DNA of 64,000 nt from Blastococcus sp. HT6-4 (GTDB lineage: Bacteria > Actinomycetota > Actinomycetes > Mycobacteriales > Geodermatophilaceae), in the NCBI RefSeq assembly GCF_039679125.1, contig NZ_CP155551.1:1984001-2048000 (forward strand). Direction: 5' to 3'. The notes beneath the pieces were generated by a model. It was not told the DNA's origin, made no database searches, and worked only from the letters and a program-made list of their open reading frames with translations. The first letter of the stretch is position 1. Each line of letters begins with the position of its first letter. Of this stretch, positions 57,020-64,000 are shown piece by piece. The position numbers and the translations under genes were made by a program.

Positions 57020-57349
57020 GGTGTGCTCCTCATGGTCGGAAGAGTCGGCTCCGCCTCAGGGACGGCGCCGGCGGACGGTGGTCGTGGACCACTCGCCCGT
57101 CGTGCCGGTGGACACGGATGCGTCCACCGTCGAACGGGCCGGTGCAGCGGACGGGGTCCCCCGAGCAGGAGATGTGCCGCTCGTCCCGCGCTGACCATCC
57201 GACGTTCGGAACAGGTGCCCGATCGGTTCAGGTCCATGCCAAATATTCGTAACGACACCTGATCGTGTCCCGGCGAGTTGCCCGCCACCTACTGGGTGCA
57301 CGCATCGACAGGCCCGAACCGGATGCCGGGCGGCGGACGAAGGACGGTC
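57020..57349. other. 330-base divergent promoter region between CHRD and copC genes
   Basis: No gene is visible. It contains an imperfect hairpin GGTGGAC/GTCCACC (about 57104-57125) and an AT-rich spot around 57238-57255 (CCAAATATTCGTAACG) that is unusual for this genome and may hold promoter or metal-regulator sites. I recognise no specific operator. Confidence 0.4.
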
Positions 57350-57922
57350 ATGACTGCTTCCCGTCCCTCCCGCCCCTCGGGCCGCGGCTCCCGCCTGCGC
57401 GGGGCCGCGGTCGTGCTGCTGGGTGTGGGAGCCGCGCAGCTCATCGGCCCGTTCGCGGCCCCGGCCTCCGCGCACGACGACCTGGTGGGCAGCAGCCCGA
57501 CGTCCGGCGCCGCTCTCCCCACGGCACCGGCCACGGTGGAACTCGAGCTCAGCGGCACCCCGCTCCCCCTCGGCACCGAGGTGCTGGTGACCGGCCCGGA
57601 CGGCTCGGCGGTGTCCGAGGGCCCCGCCGGGATCCGCGGCGGGACCGTCGTCCAGCAGCTGTCCGACGGCCTGCCGGCCGGGGCGTACACCGTCCGGTGG
57701 CGGAGCACGTCGTCCGACGGGCACCCGCTCTCGGGCAGCTACGGCTTCACCGTCTCGGCCGGCACGGCGTCGGCCGCCGCCCCCGCGCCAGTGGGCACGG
57801 ACGGGGCGACGGGTCCCCGACCGGACGGTTCCGGGCCCCCGGTCGCGTGGGCGGCGGCGGCAGCCGTCGGGCTCGGCGCGCTCGGTCTGCTGGCCCGCGG
57901 CCGGCTGCGCGGACGGGCGTGA
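57350..57922 (+). CDS. CopC domain copper-binding protein
   Basis: A 190-residue exported copper-resistance protein. A signal peptide ends at APASA, so the mature protein would start with His (HDDLVGSSPTSGAAL), the first copper ligand. The domain continues with VELELSGTPLP, GAYTVRWRSTSSDGHPLSGSYGFTV (second His). A linker and one C-terminal transmembrane helix (about 165-182) anchor it. I use the ATG at 57350 with AAGGACGG upstream rather than the ATG at 57278. The stop overlaps the copD start (GTGA). Confidence 0.88.
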   Translation: MTASRPSRPSGRGSRLRGAAVVLLGVGAAQLIGPFAAPASAHDDLVGSSPTSGAALPTAPATVELELSGTPLPLGTEVLVTGPDGSAVSEGPAGIRGGTVVQQLSDGLPAGAYTVRWRSTSSDGHPLSGSYGFTVSAGTASAAAPAPVGTDGATGPRPDGSGPPVAWAAAAAVGLGALGLLARGRLRGRA

Positions 57923-59319
57923 CCCGCACCCTGCCCGCCGTGTCCGCTGCCCCGGGGGGCCTCTCCGCGGTGCGGGCGCGCCGCCCCGCGTGGCAGGCGG
58001 CCGGGATCCTCGCCACGGTCGTCGGCCTCGTCACGATCCTGGTCTGGGCCCTGACGGCCGCCGGCGGGCGTCCCGAGCCCGGTCCCGCCGGGCTGTCCCG
58101 GGCCGGCTTCCTCGTGGAGTGGGCGCTGCCGGTGGTGACGCTGGCCGGTCGCATCGCGGCCGTGGGCACCGTCGGCACGGTGCTCCTGGCCGCGGTCCTG
58201 CTGCCGGGCCGCACGTCGACATGGCCACCGGCCGTCCGGCGCGCGCTCGGTGCGGCGTCCTGGTGGGCCGTCGGCTGGGCCGGAGCGACCGCCGTGGGCG
58301 CGGTCCTCACCCTCAGCCGGCTGGTGGGTGCGGCGCCCACGGCCCTGCCCTGGTCGTCGGTCCGGGTCTTCCTGGTCGACACCGGGGCCGGCGGCGCCGC
58401 ACTGGTCGTGGTGACCCTGGCGGGGGTCATCGCCCTGACGGCACGCCGGTGCGCCGGCGCCGGGAGCGCCCGACTGCTGCTGGCCGCCGCGCTCGGGGCG
58501 CTGGTCGCGCCGGTCGTGCTCAGCGGGCACTCCTCGGGCGCCGGCGACCACGTCCTCGCCGCGACGGCCCTGGGCCTGCACGTCGTCGCCGCCGCCGTCT
58601 GGGTCGGCGGGCTGCTGGCCCTGGTCACCCACGGCCGGAACAGCGGCGAGCTGGCAGCGGCCGCCGCCCGCTTCAGCCCGATCGCGCTGCTGTGCCTGCT
58701 GGTCACCGCCGTCTCCGGGGTGGTCGCCGCCGGGGCAGTCCTCGGCGGCGCCGCGGCACTGCTCGGCGCACTGGGCAGCGGCTACGGGTGGCTGCTGATG
58801 GCGAAGGCGTCGGCCCTGGTCGGCCTGGGGCTCCTCGGGTGGCAGCACCGGCGGCGCACGCTGCCCCGGCTGCACGCCGGCGAGCCCGGCAGCTTCCGCC
58901 GGTTCGCCGCCGTCGAGGTGCTGGTCATGCTGGTGACCCTGGCGCTGGCCGTCGCCCTGGCCGCCTCCCCTCCCCCGCAGCCCTCCGGCGCGGCCGCCGC
59001 CGGGTCGAGCGCCCCGGTCGCCGCAGCGCCGGAGACGGGTGCCGATCCCATGGCCGGCCACGACCACGGGGAGCTGTCGGTCGCCGTGCTCGTCGACGGG
59101 GAGCGCTTCCACGTCGCCGGCCCGGTCGCCGCCGGTTCGCGGGTCACGGTGCACAACGGCACCGACCGGGAGGCGACCATCACGGCGGCGGACGGCTCGT
59201 TCGACGTCGTCGTCCCGGCCCGGACGCTGCTCACCTTCCCGGCCCCGGCCGAGCCGGGGAGCTATCCGTTCACCAGCCGCCACTCGACGGCGTTCGGCGA
59301 CGTGCTCGTCGTCGAGTGA
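57919..59319 (+). CDS. CopD domain copper transport protein with cupredoxin-like tail
   Basis: A 466-residue membrane protein with about eight transmembrane segments. The CopD domain is recognised by LSGHSSGAGDHVLAATALGLHVVAAAVWVGGLLAL (about 195-235) and SGYGWLLMAKASALVGLG. After the last helix (near 350) there is an external tail of about 100 residues with MAGHDHGELSVAVLVDGERFHV, VTVHNGTDREATI and SRHSTAFGDVLVVE, arranged like a small cupredoxin-type beta barrel, but without the type-1 copper Cys. Coupled to copC. Likely moves copper across the membrane; direction unproven. Confidence 0.85.
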   Translation: MTRTLPAVSAAPGGLSAVRARRPAWQAAGILATVVGLVTILVWALTAAGGRPEPGPAGLSRAGFLVEWALPVVTLAGRIAAVGTVGTVLLAAVLLPGRTSTWPPAVRRALGAASWWAVGWAGATAVGAVLTLSRLVGAAPTALPWSSVRVFLVDTGAGGAALVVVTLAGVIALTARRCAGAGSARLLLAAALGALVAPVVLSGHSSGAGDHVLAATALGLHVVAAAVWVGGLLALVTHGRNSGELAAAAARFSPIALLCLLVTAVSGVVAAGAVLGGAAALLGALGSGYGWLLMAKASALVGLGLLGWQHRRRTLPRLHAGEPGSFRRFAAVEVLVMLVTLALAVALAASPPPQPSGAAAAGSSAPVAAAPETGADPMAGHDHGELSVAVLVDGERFHVAGPVAAGSRVTVHNGTDREATITAADGSFDVVVPARTLLTFPAPAEPGSYPFTSRHSTAFGDVLVVE

Positions 59320-59329
59320 CGGCGGCGCC

Positions 59330-63130
<3,801 letters not shown>

Positions 63131-63240
63131 GTGATGTCCTCGCGGTCGATCGGGCGCTGGGCCACGCCTGCGGCGCCCGGGCGGGACACCGGGGCGTCGA
63201 GAGCAGCAACGTCTGGCCCATCGTCTCATTCCGCGCCTCG

Positions 63241-63309
63241 CCACCCGGGTGGACGGCGGCGGGCACACGCCGGTCCCGCACAGCGGAGGGCGCACATCCG
63301 GGACCGGCG
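63241..63309 (-). promoter_or_regulatory. Palindrome and hairpin in the metH leader
   Basis: CCACCCGGGTGG (63241-63252) is a perfect palindrome, and CGCCGGTCCCG (63268-63278) pairs exactly with 63299-63309 around a 20-nt loop. Both lie 110-180 bases before the metH start, between the divergent metH and PAC2 genes. I do not see the conserved bases of a cobalamin riboswitch. Confidence 0.4.
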
Positions 63310-63334
63310 ACCGGATCGACGTAGGCTGACAGGG

Positions 63335-64000
63335 GTGATCGATCCGAACTCCAGCGCCGAGGACCTCCCGCAGCTCACCGACCCGGTGGTCGTGGTGGCG
63401 TTCGAGGGCTGGAACGACGCCGGGGACGCCGCCACGGGGGCCGTCGAGCACCTGGAACTGATCTGGGACGCGAAGCCACTGGCCGCCCTGGATCCCGAGG
63501 ACTACTACGACTTCCAGGTCAACCGGCCCACCGTCTCCCTCATCGGTGGCGTCAGCCGCCGCATCGAGTGGCCGACCACCCGTATCTCGGTGGCCCGCCC
63601 GGAGGGGCTCGATCGCGACGTCGTCCTCATCCGCGGGATCGAGCCCAACATGCGGTGGCGCGGGTTCTGCGAGGAGCTGCTCGAGATCCTGCACGAGCTG
63701 GACGTCTCGATCGTCGTCGCGCTCGGCGCCCTGCTCGCCGACACGCCGCACACCCGGCCGACGCCGGTCACCGGCTCGGCCTACGACGGCGAGTCCGCGA
63801 AGGCGTACGGCCTGGAGACCTCCGGCTACGAGGGGCCCACCGGCATCCTCGGCGTGTTCCAGGACGCCTGCGTCCAGACCGGGCTGCCGGCGATCAGCTT
63901 CTGGGCCGCCGTCCCGCACTACGTGTCGCAGCCGCCGTCGCCGCGCGCCACCGTGGCGCTGCTGCAGCGGGTCGAGGAGGTCCTGGAGACGACCGTGCCG
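63335..64000 (+). CDS. PAC2 family protein (proteasome assembly chaperone-like), 5' part
   Basis: The first 222 codons of a PAC2-fold protein, cut by the right edge. Seen: [83 protein letters not shown] and [31 protein letters not shown]. In archaea and actinobacteria such proteins resemble proteasome assembly chaperones PAC2, but bacterial function is unproven. The GTG start lies 7 nt after TAGGCT (63322-63327), so a leaderless mRNA is likely. Divergent from metH. Confidence 0.9.
   Translation, partial: MIDPNSSAEDLPQLTDPVVVVAFEGWNDAGDAATGAVEHLELIWDAKPLAALDPEDYYDFQVNRPTVSLIGGVSRRIEWPTTRISVARPEGLDRDVVLIRGIEPNMRWRGFCEELLEILHELDVSIVVALGALLADTPHTRPTPVTGSAYDGESAKAYGLETSGYEGPTGILGVFQDACVQTGLPAISFWAAVPHYVSQPPSPRATVALLQRVEEVLETTVP

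Noticed and set aside
63131-63334. Cobalamin or SAM riboswitch upstream of metH
   Set aside because: No B12-box-like or SAM-type conserved core is visible; hairpins alone are insufficient.

Overview
The window is a dense, very GC-rich (well above 70%) stretch of a high-GC actinobacterial chromosome. The complete Pup-proteasome locus, PafBC, RbpA, HelY, an Lnt/polyprenol-phosphate mannosyltransferase pair and an Rv2578c-type radical SAM protein fix the phylum. The overall style (many GTG starts, -10 boxes placed 6-7 nt before start codons) fits Frankiales/Geodermatophilaceae-like bacteria, but the family is my inference. I found no rRNA, tRNA, CRISPR array, IS element or prophage. Most of the window is core genome.

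Layout. 1-9.3 kb: 3' end of gcvP, a DUF5999 protein, coaA, an acetyltransferase, a beta-lactamase-fold secreted protein, a YbhB-type protein, a translationally coupled HAD phosphatase/GH65 phosphorylase pair (disaccharide phosphorolysis), an M50 membrane peptidase and an ABM-domain membrane protein. 9.3-11.6 kb: small or poorly known genes and an 816-base gene-free stretch with a 43-bp inverted repeat. 11.6-18.7 kb: MalY-type lyase, glycerophosphodiesterase, acyltransferase, UMF1-type MFS transporter, thymidine kinase, rbpA behind a sigma-R-like promoter, and FxsA. 18.7-30.6 kb: lnt-ppm, an amidohydrolase, acetyltransferase, acyltransferase, GCS2 ligase, an unrecognised gene at 25437, a radical SAM protein behind a LexA-like box, an Lrp regulator overlapping an M24 peptidase, a 5'-3' exonuclease and a DUF4333 protein.

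30.6-54 kb is the protein-export, proteasome and DNA-damage region: helY, a DagK-like kinase, tatC, tatA, pafC, pafB, DUF3866, pafA, an uncharacterised protein, prcA, prcB, an endonuclease-VII-like HNH gene, pup, a divergent secreted coiled-coil protein, dop, a resuscitation-factor-like LysM protein, mpa, trmI, a RecB-family nuclease and a DrrC-like UvrA paralogue. Pup is ligated to substrates by PafA and removed by Dop. Mpa threads tagged proteins into PrcAB. PafBC activates DNA-damage genes, and the RecB-like nuclease carries a good match to the PafBC promoter element. 54-64 kb: a DinB-type protein, HAD phosphatase, class F sortase with a CHRD surface protein, a coupled CopC-CopD pair with a cupredoxin-like tail, cobalamin-dependent metH and the start of a PAC2 protein.

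The signals most worth follow-up are regulatory. They are the PafBC-type promoter before the RecB-like nuclease, the LexA box before the radical SAM gene, the sigma-R promoter before rbpA, a 20-bp AT-rich element shared by two distant intergenic sites, and the 43-bp palindrome near 10.87 kb. The accessory genes lodged inside the Pup-proteasome locus have no assigned role.
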